Shown piece by piece: positions 44,878-57,886 of a DNA stretch of 64,000 bases (positions within the stretch are counted from its first letter, which is position 1; each line of letters begins with the position of its first letter). Source of the stretch: Duganella flavida (GTDB lineage: Bacteria > Pseudomonadota > Gammaproteobacteria > Burkholderiales > Burkholderiaceae_D); contig NZ_WWCN01000003.1 of NCBI RefSeq assembly GCF_009857445.1, positions 372,001 to 436,000 of the forward strand. Direction: 5' to 3'. Under the pieces are notes generated by a model. It was not told where the DNA came from. It did not search any database and was given only the letters and a program-made list of their open reading frames with translations. Both the position numbers and the translations under genes were made by a program.

Positions 44878-46506
44878 CTAACTGGGCAGTTGATAGTCTT
44901 TATACTGCTCGCGCAGCTTGTTTTTCTGAATCTTTCCGGTGCCGCCGACCGGCAAAGCTTCGGCAAACACCACGTCATCCGGCAGCCACCACTTGGCGAT
45001 TTTGCCGTCGAAGTGGGCCAGCAACTGCTCGCGCGTGACTTCGCTGCCGGGTCGGCGTACCACCACCAGCAGCGGGCGTTCGTCCCACTTCGGATGGAAG
45101 ACGCCGATGCAGGCGGCCTGCATTACGCCCGGATGCGACATCGCGATGTTTTCCAGGTCGATGGTGCCGATCCACTCGCCGCCGGATTTGATCACGTCCT
45201 TGGCGCGGTCGGTAATTTGCATGAAGCCGTCAGGGCAAATGGTGGCCACGTCGCCAGTCGGGAACCAGCCGTCTTCCAGCACATCGCCGCCCTCGCCCTT
45301 GAAATAGCTGGCGATAATCCACGGGCCTTTGACCAGCAGGTTACCCGACGTGGCGCCATCCCACGGCAGCTCCTCACCCAGCTCATCGACGATTTTCATG
45401 TCGACGCCATAGATTGCATGGCCTTGTTTTTGCAGAATTTTGCGCTGCTCTCCCTTTGGCAACTCCATGTGTTTGGACAGCAACCCGCCGGTGGTGCCCA
45501 GCGGCGACGTCTCGGTCATGCCCCAGCCGTGGATGACCTCTACGCCGAACTCGTCGATCAGCGTATTCATCATGGCCGGCGGACAGGCCGAACCGCCGAT
45601 CACAGTGCGGCGGAAGGTCGAGAACTTCAGCTTGTTCTGAAGGCAGTAGTTAATCAGGCCTAACCAGACAGTCGGCACGCCGGCCGAGAAGGTCACGCGC
45701 TCTTTTTCCATCAGCTCGTAGACCGATTTGCCGTCCAGCGCCGGACCGGGGAAGACCATCTTCGCGCCCGACAGCGGCACAGAATATGGCAAACCCCACG
45801 CGTTGACATGGAACATCGGCACCACCGGCATCACGGCGTCATGCGAGGATACGTTCAGCACATTCGGCAAAGCCGAGGCGTAGGCGTGTAGCACGGTCGA
45901 GCGGTGCGAGTACAGCGCGCCTTTCGGATTGCCGGTAGTGCCGGATGTATAACACAGTGTCGCGGCGGCGTTCTCGTCGAAGCTTGGCCAAGCGTAATCG
46001 CTGGACTGGGCAGCCAGCAAATCTTCGTAGCACATCAGGTTAGGGATTTTGCTGTCGGCCGGCATGCGGTCCGCCGCGCCCAGCAGGATCCAGCCCTTTA
46101 CCGTTTTGCAGTGCGGCGCAATGGCCTCGATCAGCGGCAGGAAGCAAAAGTCGAACAGCAAATACTGGTCTTCGGCGTGGTTGCAAATGTAGGCTAGCTG
46201 TTCCGGATGCAGGCGCGGATTGATGGTGTGCAGCACCGCGCCGCTGCCGGACACGGCATAGTAAGCCTCAAGGTGACGGTAGCCATTCCACGCCAGCGTC
46301 GCCACCCGTTCGCCGCTTTGCACGCCCAGCGCTTGCAGGGCATTGGCCAGCTGCTTGGCGCGCTGGTGGCAGTCGCGGAAGGTGTAGCGGTGCAGGTCGC
46401 CTTCCACGCGCTGCGAAACAATTTCGCTGTTGGCGTAATGGCGGGCGGCGAATTCGAGGATGCTTGAAATCAGCAACGGCTGATTCATCATCTGGCCCAT
46501 CAGCAT
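44878..46506 (-). CDS. AMP-dependent acyl-CoA synthetase (fatty-acid CoA ligase)
   Basis: This is a 542-residue adenylate-forming enzyme. The P-loop is [18 protein letters not shown], the A5 region is [23 protein letters not shown] and [16 protein letters not shown] mark the hinge, and the catalytic Lys is near [13 protein letters not shown]. It activates medium- or long-chain fatty acids to acyl-CoA, feeding the beta-oxidation genes in this window. GGAGACCTC precedes the ATG at 46506. It is divergent from selO. Confidence 0.9.
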   Translation of the reverse strand: MLMGQMMNQPLLISSILEFAARHYANSEIVSQRVEGDLHRYTFRDCHQRAKQLANALQALGVQSGERVATLAWNGYRHLEAYYAVSGSGAVLHTINPRLHPEQLAYICNHAEDQYLLFDFCFLPLIEAIAPHCKTVKGWILLGAADRMPADSKIPNLMCYEDLLAAQSSDYAWPSFDENAAATLCYTSGTTGNPKGALYSHRSTVLHAYASALPNVLNVSSHDAVMPVVPMFHVNAWGLPYSVPLSGAKMVFPGPALDGKSVYELMEKERVTFSAGVPTVWLGLINYCLQNKLKFSTFRRTVIGGSACPPAMMNTLIDEFGVEVIHGWGMTETSPLGTTGGLLSKHMELPKGEQRKILQKQGHAIYGVDMKIVDELGEELPWDGATSGNLLVKGPWIIASYFKGEGGDVLEDGWFPTGDVATICPDGFMQITDRAKDVIKSGGEWIGTIDLENIAMSHPGVMQAACIGVFHPKWDERPLLVVVRRPGSEVTREQLLAHFDGKIAKWWLPDDVVFAEALPVGGTGKIQKNKLREQYKDYQLPS

Positions 46507-46607
46507 GAGGTCTCCGTGAGTAGTGGTATGGTGATTCGAGTGTGGTGGCTCGTCGCGCGCAGCGTCAATGCTTTTCGATGCTGCAGTGCCGCATTGCCGC
46601 CCTGCGG

Positions 46608-46613
46608 TAAAAT
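46608..46613 (+). promoter_or_regulatory. Candidate -10 box for selO
   Basis: TAAAAT within CGGTAAAATCC, about 30 bases before the preferred selO start at 46642. If used, it excludes the upstream ATG/GTG starts. No clear -35 is visible. Confidence 0.4.
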
Positions 46614-46641
46614 CCAGAGCTTAGCCAATCTGGAGCTCATC

Positions 46642-48102
46642 ATTACTGCTGCTAATCTGCCGCTGGACAATTCCTTCGCGTCCTTGCCGCCTGCTTTCTA
46701 CACCCGTTTGATGCCTACGCCGTTGCCTGCGCCATATCTGGTGGGCGTCAGCGCGCCGGCGGCGGAACTGCTCGGCCTGTCGCCGCAAGACGTGGCCGAC
46801 AGTCTCGACATCCTGATCGGCAATGCCGTGCCGGAGCGCGGCCAGCCACTGGCCGCCGTGTATTCGGGCCACCAGTTTGGCGTCTGGGCCGGCCAGCTGG
46901 GCGATGGCCGCGCCATCTTGTTTGGCGACGTCGCCACCGCGCAAGGCCCGATGGAGCTGCAATGGAAAGGCGCCGGCCTGACGCCCTACTCGCGCATGGG
47001 CGATGGCCGCGCCGTGCTGCGCTCGTCGATCCGCGAATTCCTCTGTTCTGAAGCCATGCATGCGCTGGGCATCCCGACTTCGCGCGCGCTATCGGTGGCC
47101 GGTTCGGACCAGGGCGTGATGCGCGAAACCGCTGAAACCTCGGCCGTGGTGGTGCGCATGGCGCCTAGCTTCGTACGCTTCGGCTCGTTCGAGCACTGGT
47201 ACAACCGCAAGAAAAACGATGAGTTGAAACTGCTGGCCGATTACGTGATCGACCGCTTCTACCCTGCCCTGCGCGACGCCGAAAATCCATACGCCGCGCT
47301 GCTGGAAGAAGTTACGCGCCGCACCGCGCACATGATCGCGCACTGGCAGGCGGTCGGCTTCATGCATGGCGTGATGAACACCGATAACATGTCCATCCTC
47401 GGCCTGACGCTGGACTACGGCCCGTACGGCTTCATGGAAGCCTTCGACGCCAGCCACATCTGCAATCACACCGACCAGCAAGGCCGCTACTCTTACGCTA
47501 ACCAACCGCAAGTAGGCCACTGGAACTGCTATGCGCTGGCACAGGCGCTGCTGCCGCTGATCGGCGAAATCGAACCAACGCAAGCCGCGCTGGACGTCTA
47601 CCAGCCTGAATTCGCCGCCAAGATTGACGAACTGCTGCATGCCAAACTGGGCCTCACGCAACTGGAACAGCACGCCGAAGCCGACCGCGATCTGTTCGAC
47701 AGCCTGTTCGCCACTCTGCCCGGCGTCGATTTCACTCTGTTCTTCCGCCGCTTAAGCGGCGTGCGCGCGGCCGACGCCAGCGGCGACGAACCGCTGCGCG
47801 ACCTGTTCATCGACCGTCCCGCCTTCGACGCCTGGGCCGAACGCTACCGCGCTCGTCTGCAAGCCGAATCGAGTGACGACACCGCGCGTGCGCTTGCGAT
47901 GAACCGAGTCAACCCCAAATACGTGCTGCGTAACTATCTCGCCCAAGTGGCGATTGAAAAAGCGCAAAATAAGGACTTTTCCGAGGTGGAGCGTCTGCTG
48001 GCCGTGTTGCAGCGCCCTTACGACGAACAGCCCGAGCACGAACACTACGCCGCCTTGCCTCCGGACTGGGCAAGCCATCTTGAAGTCAGCTGTTCTTCTT
48101 AA
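46642..48102 (+). CDS. selO: Protein adenylyltransferase SelO (YdiU/UPF0061)
   Basis: This is a pseudokinase-fold enzyme that transfers AMP to Ser/Thr/Tyr of target proteins and is linked to redox homeostasis. Conserved blocks include [38 protein letters not shown], the [20 protein letters not shown] catalytic region and the C-terminal SCSS, where animal proteins have selenocysteine. Homology begins at LDNSFA. GTG 46516 and ATG 46528 are in frame but crowd the divergent gene. ATT at 46642 has GGAG six bases upstream and gives 486 residues, close to E. coli YdiU (478), so it is preferred with low certainty. Confidence 0.85.
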   Translation: MTAANLPLDNSFASLPPAFYTRLMPTPLPAPYLVGVSAPAAELLGLSPQDVADSLDILIGNAVPERGQPLAAVYSGHQFGVWAGQLGDGRAILFGDVATAQGPMELQWKGAGLTPYSRMGDGRAVLRSSIREFLCSEAMHALGIPTSRALSVAGSDQGVMRETAETSAVVVRMAPSFVRFGSFEHWYNRKKNDELKLLADYVIDRFYPALRDAENPYAALLEEVTRRTAHMIAHWQAVGFMHGVMNTDNMSILGLTLDYGPYGFMEAFDASHICNHTDQQGRYSYANQPQVGHWNCYALAQALLPLIGEIEPTQAALDVYQPEFAAKIDELLHAKLGLTQLEQHAEADRDLFDSLFATLPGVDFTLFFRRLSGVRAADASGDEPLRDLFIDRPAFDAWAERYRARLQAESSDDTARALAMNRVNPKYVLRNYLAQVAIEKAQNKDFSEVERLLAVLQRPYDEQPEHEHYAALPPDWASHLEVSCSS

Positions 48103-48116
48103 GCGAGAAATAAGTC

Positions 48117-48515
48117 ATGAGCAATAAAGTTGTCAAATCCGACGCCGAATGGCGCACCCAACTCGACCCGATGGAATACCAAGTCACGCGCCATGCCGCC
48201 ACCGAACGTGCTTTCACCGGCAAGTTCTGGGATCATCACGAAGCCGGCATCTACACCTGCATATGCTGCAACACGCCGCTGTTTCGTTCCGACACCAAGT
48301 TTGATTCCGGCTGCGGCTGGCCCAGCTACTTCGAACCAATCGATCCAGCCAATGTGATCGAAAAGGTCGACCGTTCGCATGGTATGCTGCGTACCGAAAC
48401 CATCTGCGGTGTGTGCGACGCCCACCTCGGCCACGTGTTCCCGGACGGCCCACCGCCGACCGGCCTGCGCTACTGTATTAACTCTGCTTCGCTCCGCTTC
48501 GACCCACAAGACTAA
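48117..48515 (+). CDS. msrB: Peptide-methionine (R)-S-oxide reductase MsrB
   Basis: This is a 132-residue enzyme reducing methionine-R-sulfoxide in proteins. Two zinc-binding CxxC pairs (CICC and CGVC) frame [11 protein letters not shown], and the catalytic Cys is in RYCINSASL near the end. It starts 14 bases after selO, another redox-linked gene, and is followed closely by yciB. Confidence 0.95.
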   Translation: MSNKVVKSDAEWRTQLDPMEYQVTRHAATERAFTGKFWDHHEAGIYTCICCNTPLFRSDTKFDSGCGWPSYFEPIDPANVIEKVDRSHGMLRTETICGVCDAHLGHVFPDGPPPTGLRYCINSASLRFDPQD

Positions 48516-48526
48516 TAAGAGACATC

Positions 48527-49156
48527 ATGAAATTCCTGTTCGACATGATCCCGGTGTTGCTGTTCTTCGGCGCCTACAAAGGCGCCGGCATGAATGCCGA
48601 GGCCTCCCAGCACCTCATCAACACTTATATGAGCGGTATGATTTCCGGCGGTTCCGTCACCGCCGAGCAATCGCCGATCGTGATCGCCACCGTGGTCGGC
48701 ATCCTGGCCACGATGGCGCAAATCGCCTGGATCAAGCTGCGCGGCCGCAAGGTCGACGGCGTGCTGTGGGTATCGCTGGGCATGTTCGTGGTATTCGGTG
48801 GTCTGACGATTTACCTGCACGACGAGGATTTCATCAAATGGAAACTGACCATCGTCTACTGGCTGTTTGCCGTGGTGCTGCTGTTCAGCGACCTGCTGTT
48901 TAAAAAGAACCTGATGCGCCAGTCGATGAAGGAGATTATCGAATTGCCCGAGTTGATCTGGTCGCGCCTGAACTTCGCGTGGGTCGCCTTCTTTACCTTC
49001 ATGGGCGCGCTGAACTGGTATCTGGCGTTTGTGCTGTTTAAAGGGAATACCGACGCGTGGGTCAGTTTTAAAGCCTTTGGCGCTACCGCCATCATGTTTG
49101 TGTTTATCATCGCACAAACGATTTATTTATCGCGTCACATGAAAGACCAGGCATGA
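48527..49156 (+). CDS. yciB: Inner membrane protein YciB (septation protein A / IspZ family)
   Basis: This is a 209-residue protein with five to six membrane segments. MKFLFDMIPVLLFFGAYK and FSDLLFKKNLMRQSM are highly typical, as is WSRLNFAWVAFFTFMGALN. YciB interacts with elongation and division proteins and supports envelope integrity. It overlaps bolA by four bases (ATGA), forming a yciB-bolA pair often seen in betaproteobacteria. Confidence 0.93.
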   Translation: MKFLFDMIPVLLFFGAYKGAGMNAEASQHLINTYMSGMISGGSVTAEQSPIVIATVVGILATMAQIAWIKLRGRKVDGVLWVSLGMFVVFGGLTIYLHDEDFIKWKLTIVYWLFAVVLLFSDLLFKKNLMRQSMKEIIELPELIWSRLNFAWVAFFTFMGALNWYLAFVLFKGNTDAWVSFKAFGATAIMFVFIIAQTIYLSRHMKDQA

Positions 49157-49428
49157 CCCAGGATACCCGGATGGAGCGCATGCGCGCTGCCTTTGAAGCC
49201 AAACTGCAACCCACTGAACTGGTGCTGGACGACGACTCCGCCGCCCACGCCGGCCATGCCGGTGCGGCCTCGGGCGGCGGTCATTACAACGTCAGAATTG
49301 TTTCGTTACAATTCGAAGGGCTGAAACTCGTCACAAGGCATCGTCTCGTGTATGATTCTGTGCACGATATGATGCATAAAGAGATTCATGCACTGGCCAT
49401 TACTGCTTTGGCTCCGTCCGAAGTTTGA
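49153..49428 (+). CDS. BolA family protein
   Basis: This is a 91-residue protein with the BolA fold. HYNVRIVSLQFEGLKLVTRHRLVYD carries the helix-strand core with conserved His, and MMHKEIHALAITAL closes it. A Gly/His/Ala-rich loop (HAGHAGAASGGGHYN) is family-typical. BolA proteins bind monothiol glutaredoxins and Fe-S clusters or act as regulators. Coupled to yciB. Confidence 0.92.
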   Translation: MTQDTRMERMRAAFEAKLQPTELVLDDDSAAHAGHAGAASGGGHYNVRIVSLQFEGLKLVTRHRLVYDSVHDMMHKEIHALAITALAPSEV

Positions 49429-49517
49429 TGGCTGCTATCGGCTTTTAAAATAATTGAAGACAAGAACCTAGCCGTCCAAGCTAATTCGCTATAACTTTCC
49501 CCTGACAGGAATTAATA

Positions 49518-50294
49518 ATGACTTTCAAGCCAGCCAAGTTGCTGATCGCACTCCTCGTTGTTGCCGTACCAGCTTTCGCACAAAACGTTGCCGTGGTTAA
49601 TGGCAAGGCTATCCCGACCTCGCGCGTTGACGCTGTCGTCAAGCAAGTCGTGGCCCAAGGCCAGCAGCCTGATTCGCCTCAGCTGCGCGACATGATCAAG
49701 AAAGACCTGATCGGCCGTGAAGTCATGATGCAGGAAGCGGAAAAGCAAGGTTTCGGTAAGAACGCCGACGTGAAAGCGGCACTGGAAAACGCTCGCCAAG
49801 CCATCATCATCAACGCGCTGGTAGCGGACTACGTCAAGAAAAACCCAGTATCGGACGCCGACATCAAAGCTGAGTACGACCGTTTCGTGGCGCAAGCTGG
49901 CGACAAGGAATACCACGTACGCCACATCCTGCTGGGTACCGAAGCGGAAGCCAACGACGTGATCGCCAAAATCAAAGGCGGCGCCAAGTTTGAAGACCTG
50001 GCCAAACTGTCGAAAGACACCGGTTCGGCAGCTAACGGCGGCGACCTGGACTGGGCATCGCCTTCGTCCTTCCCACCAGTGTTCTCGGCAGCCTTCACCG
50101 CCCTGCAAAAAGGCCAGGTTACCGAGAAAGCCGTGCAAACCCCTAACGGTTTCCACGTAATCAAAGTGGATGACATCCGTGCAGCCAAACTGCCTACCCT
50201 GGAAGAAGTGAAGCCACAAGTGGCCGAAGCCCTGACCCAGAAGAAACTGCAGGCTTACCAGGAAGAACTGGTAAAGAAAGCAAAAGTGCAGTAA
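49518..50294 (+). CDS. Periplasmic parvulin peptidyl-prolyl isomerase, copy 1
   Basis: This is a 258-residue protein with a signal peptide (LLIALLVVAVPAFA), an N-terminal SurA-like chaperone region (about 25-125) and a PpiC rotamase domain (about 130-225: YHVRHILLGTEAEANDVIAK, LAKLSKDTGSAANGGDLDW, TPNGFHVIKVDDIR). It helps outer-membrane and periplasmic proteins fold. Followed by its own terminator and a paralogue. Confidence 0.92.
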   Translation: MTFKPAKLLIALLVVAVPAFAQNVAVVNGKAIPTSRVDAVVKQVVAQGQQPDSPQLRDMIKKDLIGREVMMQEAEKQGFGKNADVKAALENARQAIIINALVADYVKKNPVSDADIKAEYDRFVAQAGDKEYHVRHILLGTEAEANDVIAKIKGGAKFEDLAKLSKDTGSAANGGDLDWASPSSFPPVFSAAFTALQKGQVTEKAVQTPNGFHVIKVDDIRAAKLPTLEEVKPQVAEALTQKKLQAYQEELVKKAKVQ

Positions 50295-50306
50295 TGTTAT
50301 GAAAGG

Positions 50307-50331
50307 CGGCGCCCTGCGGGGCGCCGTTTTT
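50307..50331 (+). terminator. Terminator after PPIase copy 1
   Basis: CGGCGCCC (50307-50314), loop TGCG, GGGCGCCG (50319-50326), then five T. Confidence 0.88.
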
Positions 50332-50387
50332 GATTCAGCGTCGGTATGATGCACCTTCAGAGTGTAATTTTTTAAGGATTTTAAATA

Positions 50388-51167
50388 ATGATGTTGAAGC
50401 CAGCCCGCCTGATGTTAGCCCTGATCGCTGTTGCGGCAGCCCCAGCTTTCGCGCAAAACGTCGCGACCGTGAATGGCAAGGCCATTCCAGCCGCCAAAGT
50501 CGATCAAATGGTCAAACAAGTAGTGGCCCAGGGCCAACAGCCAGATTCGCCGCAATTGCGCGAAATGGTGAAAAAAGAACTGATCGGCCGTGAAGTCCTG
50601 CTGCAAGAAGCGGACAAACAAGGCTACGGCAAAAAGCCGGAAGTGAATGCAGCGATTGATAATGCCCGTCAGAGCATTATTATCAATGCCATGCTGGCTG
50701 ATTATGTGAAAAAGAATCCAGTAAAAGATGCTGAAATCCAGGCTGAATACGACAAGTATAAAGCTGCTGTTGGCGGCACCGAATATCACTCGCGCCATAT
50801 CCTGGTTGCGACCGAACAGGAAGCCAAAGATATTATCGCCAAGCTGAAAGCCGGCGGCAAATTCGAAGACCTGGCCAAAGTATCGAAAGACCCAGGTTCG
50901 GGCGCCAATGGTGGCGATCTGGGCTGGATGACCCCAGCTAAACTGGTTAAACCATTTGCTGATGCCATGGTCGCACTGAAAAACGGCGAAATTACCCAGA
51001 CCCCGGTTAAATCGGAATTCGGCTTCCACGTCATCAAACTGGAAGAATCGCGCCCAACCAAATTCCCATCGTTTGAAGAAGTTAAAGCCCAAGTGGCTGA
51101 AGGCATTCAACAGCGTAAAATCGTGGCCTACCGCGAAGAACTGCTGAAGAAAGCCAAGATCCAGTAA
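50388..51167 (+). CDS. Periplasmic parvulin peptidyl-prolyl isomerase, copy 2
   Basis: This is a 259-residue paralogue of copy 1 with the same layout: signal peptide to AAPAFA, VATVNGKAIPAAKVDQMVKQ and a PpiC domain (YHSRHILVATEQEAKDIIAK; PGSGANGGDLGWMTPAKLV; FGFHVIKLEES). Its middle (50640-50900) is more A/T-rich than copy 1. It has its own leader (TTAAGGATTTTAAATA) and terminator, so the two may be expressed separately. Confidence 0.92.
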   Translation: MMLKPARLMLALIAVAAAPAFAQNVATVNGKAIPAAKVDQMVKQVVAQGQQPDSPQLREMVKKELIGREVLLQEADKQGYGKKPEVNAAIDNARQSIIINAMLADYVKKNPVKDAEIQAEYDKYKAAVGGTEYHSRHILVATEQEAKDIIAKLKAGGKFEDLAKVSKDPGSGANGGDLGWMTPAKLVKPFADAMVALKNGEITQTPVKSEFGFHVIKLEESRPTKFPSFEEVKAQVAEGIQQRKIVAYREELLKKAKIQ

Positions 51168-51186
51168 TCTGGTTCTCATCAGCAAT

Positions 51187-51213
51187 AAGCGCCTGCATGC
51201 AGGCGCTTTTTTT
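51187..51213 (+). terminator. Terminator after PPIase copy 2
   Basis: AAGCGCCTG (51187-51195), loop CATG, CAGGCGCTT (51200-51208), in a run of seven T. Confidence 0.9.
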
Positions 51214-51260
51214 ATGTCCTTTGCAGACTCAATACTGGCTTATACGTGCCAACTACCAGC

Positions 51261-51916
51261 ATGAAACCTGACTTCCTGACCGATGTAGCCATTGCCCTCG
51301 CCTCTGAGGCCGTCCCGGAACGCGTACCAGCCATGCGTGCCTACATGCGCGACCAGTTCGACTTCATGGGCGTGCCCACGCCGCAGCGCCGTGGCGCCTG
51401 CAGGGGCCTGCTGAAGACCTTGAAAGGCGAGTCATTACTTGAGCATGCCCGCGCCTTGTGGGAACTACCGCAGCGTGAATATCAATACGTGGCGTTGGAT
51501 CTGCTGGCTATGCACTGGAAAGAATTAAATACCGAAGATATTCCCGCATTGCTGGAATTGGTGCAGGATAAATCATGGTGGGATAGCGTGGATACGCTGG
51601 CGGGAATTATTGGCGACGTTTTACGTCACCGTCATTATCATATGGATGAATGCCTGCACCATGATAATTTCTGGATGCGTCGTATCGCTATATTGCACCA
51701 ATTAGGCTGGCGCGGAAAAACCGATCAGCAGCGCTTATTTGATTATTCTCTTGCGCTAGCCCACGAAAAAGAATTCTTTATTCAAAAAGCCATCGGCTGG
51801 GCATTAAGGGATTATGCCCGCCACGCGCCCAACGAAGTCCGTTTATTCACCCACAAACAAAAAGAGCGGCTTGCGCCGCTCTCTTTCCGTGAGGCGAATA
51901 AACACCTCGCCGATAA

Positions 51917-51920
<4 letters not shown>
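51261..51920 (+). CDS. AlkD-like DNA alkylation repair protein
   Basis: This is a 219-residue HEAT-like helical protein. Conserved DNA-contact features are [10 protein letters not shown] near the start, [12 protein letters not shown] (with the catalytic Asp), [14 protein letters not shown] and [16 protein letters not shown]. AlkD glycosylases excise cationic alkylated purines without flipping. GTG at 51246 is an alternative start; neither has a strong ribosome site. Its 3' end holds the purL terminator, and its TAG overlaps the purL stop in TTAG. Confidence 0.9.
51855..51882 (-). terminator. purL terminator inside the 3' coding end of alkD
   Basis: AGAGCGGC (51863-51870), loop TTGC, GCCGCTCT (51875-51882). 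On the minus strand the stem is followed by TTTTGTTTG. It lies 35 bases after the purL stop. Confidence 0.75.
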
Positions 51921-55966
<4,046 letters not shown>

Positions 55967-56055
55967 GGTGGGAAGGTAGTTGATGCAGCTAGGCTGCGGT
56001 TTAAAGGGAGATGGGGCACGAGCTACGATGTAATGCAGAATTTTCCTTTGCGCGC

Positions 56056-56061
56056 ATTATA
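56056..56061 (-). promoter_or_regulatory. Candidate -10 box of purL
   Basis: TATAAT on the minus strand, 90 bases before the purL ATG. The -35 region is poor. No PurR-like palindrome was recognised. Confidence 0.4.
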
Positions 56062-56230
56062 CCGTTTCAGCCCCTCGCCCGCCACCCGCCGCCCTTGGAT
56101 ATTTCGTCGCTGCAAGGCAGCAAAACGTGCCTCCGAAGCAACATTCCGTGCTAAAAATGCTGAAAATCCGGCTTTTCGGCTTGCCTTGGAGTATGCTGAT
56201 TTGAAAGTAGCCGATCCATGAGAGCAAGCA

Positions 56231-57886
56231 ATGCGCGACTATAGCAACCTGTCGGTTCTGATTGTCGACCCCAGCCAGAGCATGCGCGCCAGCGTGCACA
56301 ATATGCTGACCCAGGTGAATATCAACAAGGTCGACCAAGCGGTCAGCGCCGCCACGGCGATTCGCGCCCTGACCAACCGTCCCTACGACGTCACCTTGTG
56401 CGAATACGACCTCGGCACCGGTGCCGACGGCGCCGGCCAGGACGGCCAGCAATTGCTGGAAGACTTGCGCCACCATAAAGTCATCAGCCCGTGGGCTATT
56501 TTTGTGATGCTGACGTCGGAAGGCGTGTACAGCAAAGTGGTCAGCGCGGCCGAGCTGCTGCCGACCGATTACATCCTCAAACCGTTCACGGTAGACATAC
56601 TGTCGCAACGCATCGGCCGCGCGCTGGAGCGGCGCGCCGTGTTCCTGCCGGTGTACCAGCTGATCGGCCAAGGGCGTTCAGCGGACGCGATTGCCGCCTG
56701 CCTCGCCAACGAAGCGGCGCAACCACGCTACGCCGTCGATTACGCCCGCCTGCGCGCCGAGCTGCTGTGCAGTCTGGAACGTCACGCCGAGGCCGAGCAA
56801 GCCTACGCAGGCATCCTCAAACTCAAGCCGCTGGGCTGGGCGCTGCTGGGACAGGCGCGCGCCGTCTACGCCCTCGGAAGGCTGGACGACGCCGAAGCGC
56901 TGCTGCGCCAGCTGCTGGCGGAGAATCCCAAGTTCATCGCCGCCTACGACCTGCTGGCGCAGCTGCTGCGCGAACGCGACCGCGATCCCGAGGCCAAGCA
57001 AGTATTGGAAGATGCAGTGGCGCTATCGCCGCACATGGTGCGCCGCTTGCGCAATCTCGGCGACGTAGCGCTGGCCACTGGCGACATAGCCACCGCCGAG
57101 AAAGCCTATAAACAGGTGGTATCCAAGGCCAAGTATTCCGAGTTCCGCGATCCGGCCGACCACGTCAACCTGGTGCGGGCGCTGGTGCACAAGGGCGATG
57201 CAGCTGGCGCGGCCAGCGTGGTGCGCGACCTCGAACGCTCGATGCGCAGCAGTCCCGGCGTTGATGTATGCCGCTCGTATGCGGCCTCAATGGTCAAGCA
57301 GCTCAGCGGTGACGCCGACGGCGCTGCCGCTGAACTGGCCAAGGCCATGGACAAGCTGGCCGAAGCCACCGGCATGTCGAGCAATCTCAAACTGGGGCTG
57401 GCGCACAGCTGCCTCACCAACCGCATGGACGAGCAGGCAGCCGCCCTGTTCGACGAGCTGGTCGCCAGTCCCGACAGCGGAGTCGATCCCGAACAAATAG
57501 CCGCGCTGTGCAAGGAAGCGGGCTGTCCTGACCTCGGCAAGCGCTACACCATGACCCAGGACCAGGCGGTGGACCTGGCAGTGCGCGAGGCGGCCGTCCT
57601 GAGCCGTTCCGGCGATCCGCGCGGCGCGGTGGCGGTGTTGCAGGACGTGCTGCACCGCTACCCTACCCATACCGACCTGTGGTCCGTCAGCGTGACTACC
57701 ATGTTGCACCAGATCGCCGAGCTCGGCTGGGACGCCGAACTGGCCACACAATGCACGGCACTGATGCGCCGTATGCGTGAACACAACGCCCAACACCCAC
57801 TATTGCCGGGTTTGCTGGCACAATATGCATCGTTGCGGCAGAAGGCCGCCACCAACCCTACGCCCGCTGCGGCAGAAAGCAACTGA
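56231..57886 (+). CDS. Receiver-TPR protein, copy 1 (phosphoacceptor position Glu)
   Basis: This is a 551-residue cytoplasmic protein. Residues 5-130 are a response-regulator receiver domain: VLIVDPSQSMR (Asp13 present, second acidic residue replaced by Pro), LCEYDLG, FVMLTSEGVYSK (Thr95) and DYILKPFTV (Lys117). The residue at the phosphorylation site is Glu58, not Asp. From about 135 to 530 come TPR helices (ARLRAELLCSLERHAEAEQAY; AAYDLLAQLLRERD; LRNLGDVALATGDIATAEKAY). There is no output DNA-binding or enzymatic domain, so it works by protein contact. It overlaps copy 2 by one base (TGATG). Confidence 0.85.
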   Translation: MRDYSNLSVLIVDPSQSMRASVHNMLTQVNINKVDQAVSAATAIRALTNRPYDVTLCEYDLGTGADGAGQDGQQLLEDLRHHKVISPWAIFVMLTSEGVYSKVVSAAELLPTDYILKPFTVDILSQRIGRALERRAVFLPVYQLIGQGRSADAIAACLANEAAQPRYAVDYARLRAELLCSLERHAEAEQAYAGILKLKPLGWALLGQARAVYALGRLDDAEALLRQLLAENPKFIAAYDLLAQLLRERDRDPEAKQVLEDAVALSPHMVRRLRNLGDVALATGDIATAEKAYKQVVSKAKYSEFRDPADHVNLVRALVHKGDAAGAASVVRDLERSMRSSPGVDVCRSYAASMVKQLSGDADGAAAELAKAMDKLAEATGMSSNLKLGLAHSCLTNRMDEQAAALFDELVASPDSGVDPEQIAALCKEAGCPDLGKRYTMTQDQAVDLAVREAAVLSRSGDPRGAVAVLQDVLHRYPTHTDLWSVSVTTMLHQIAELGWDAELATQCTALMRRMREHNAQHPLLPGLLAQYASLRQKAATNPTPAAAESN

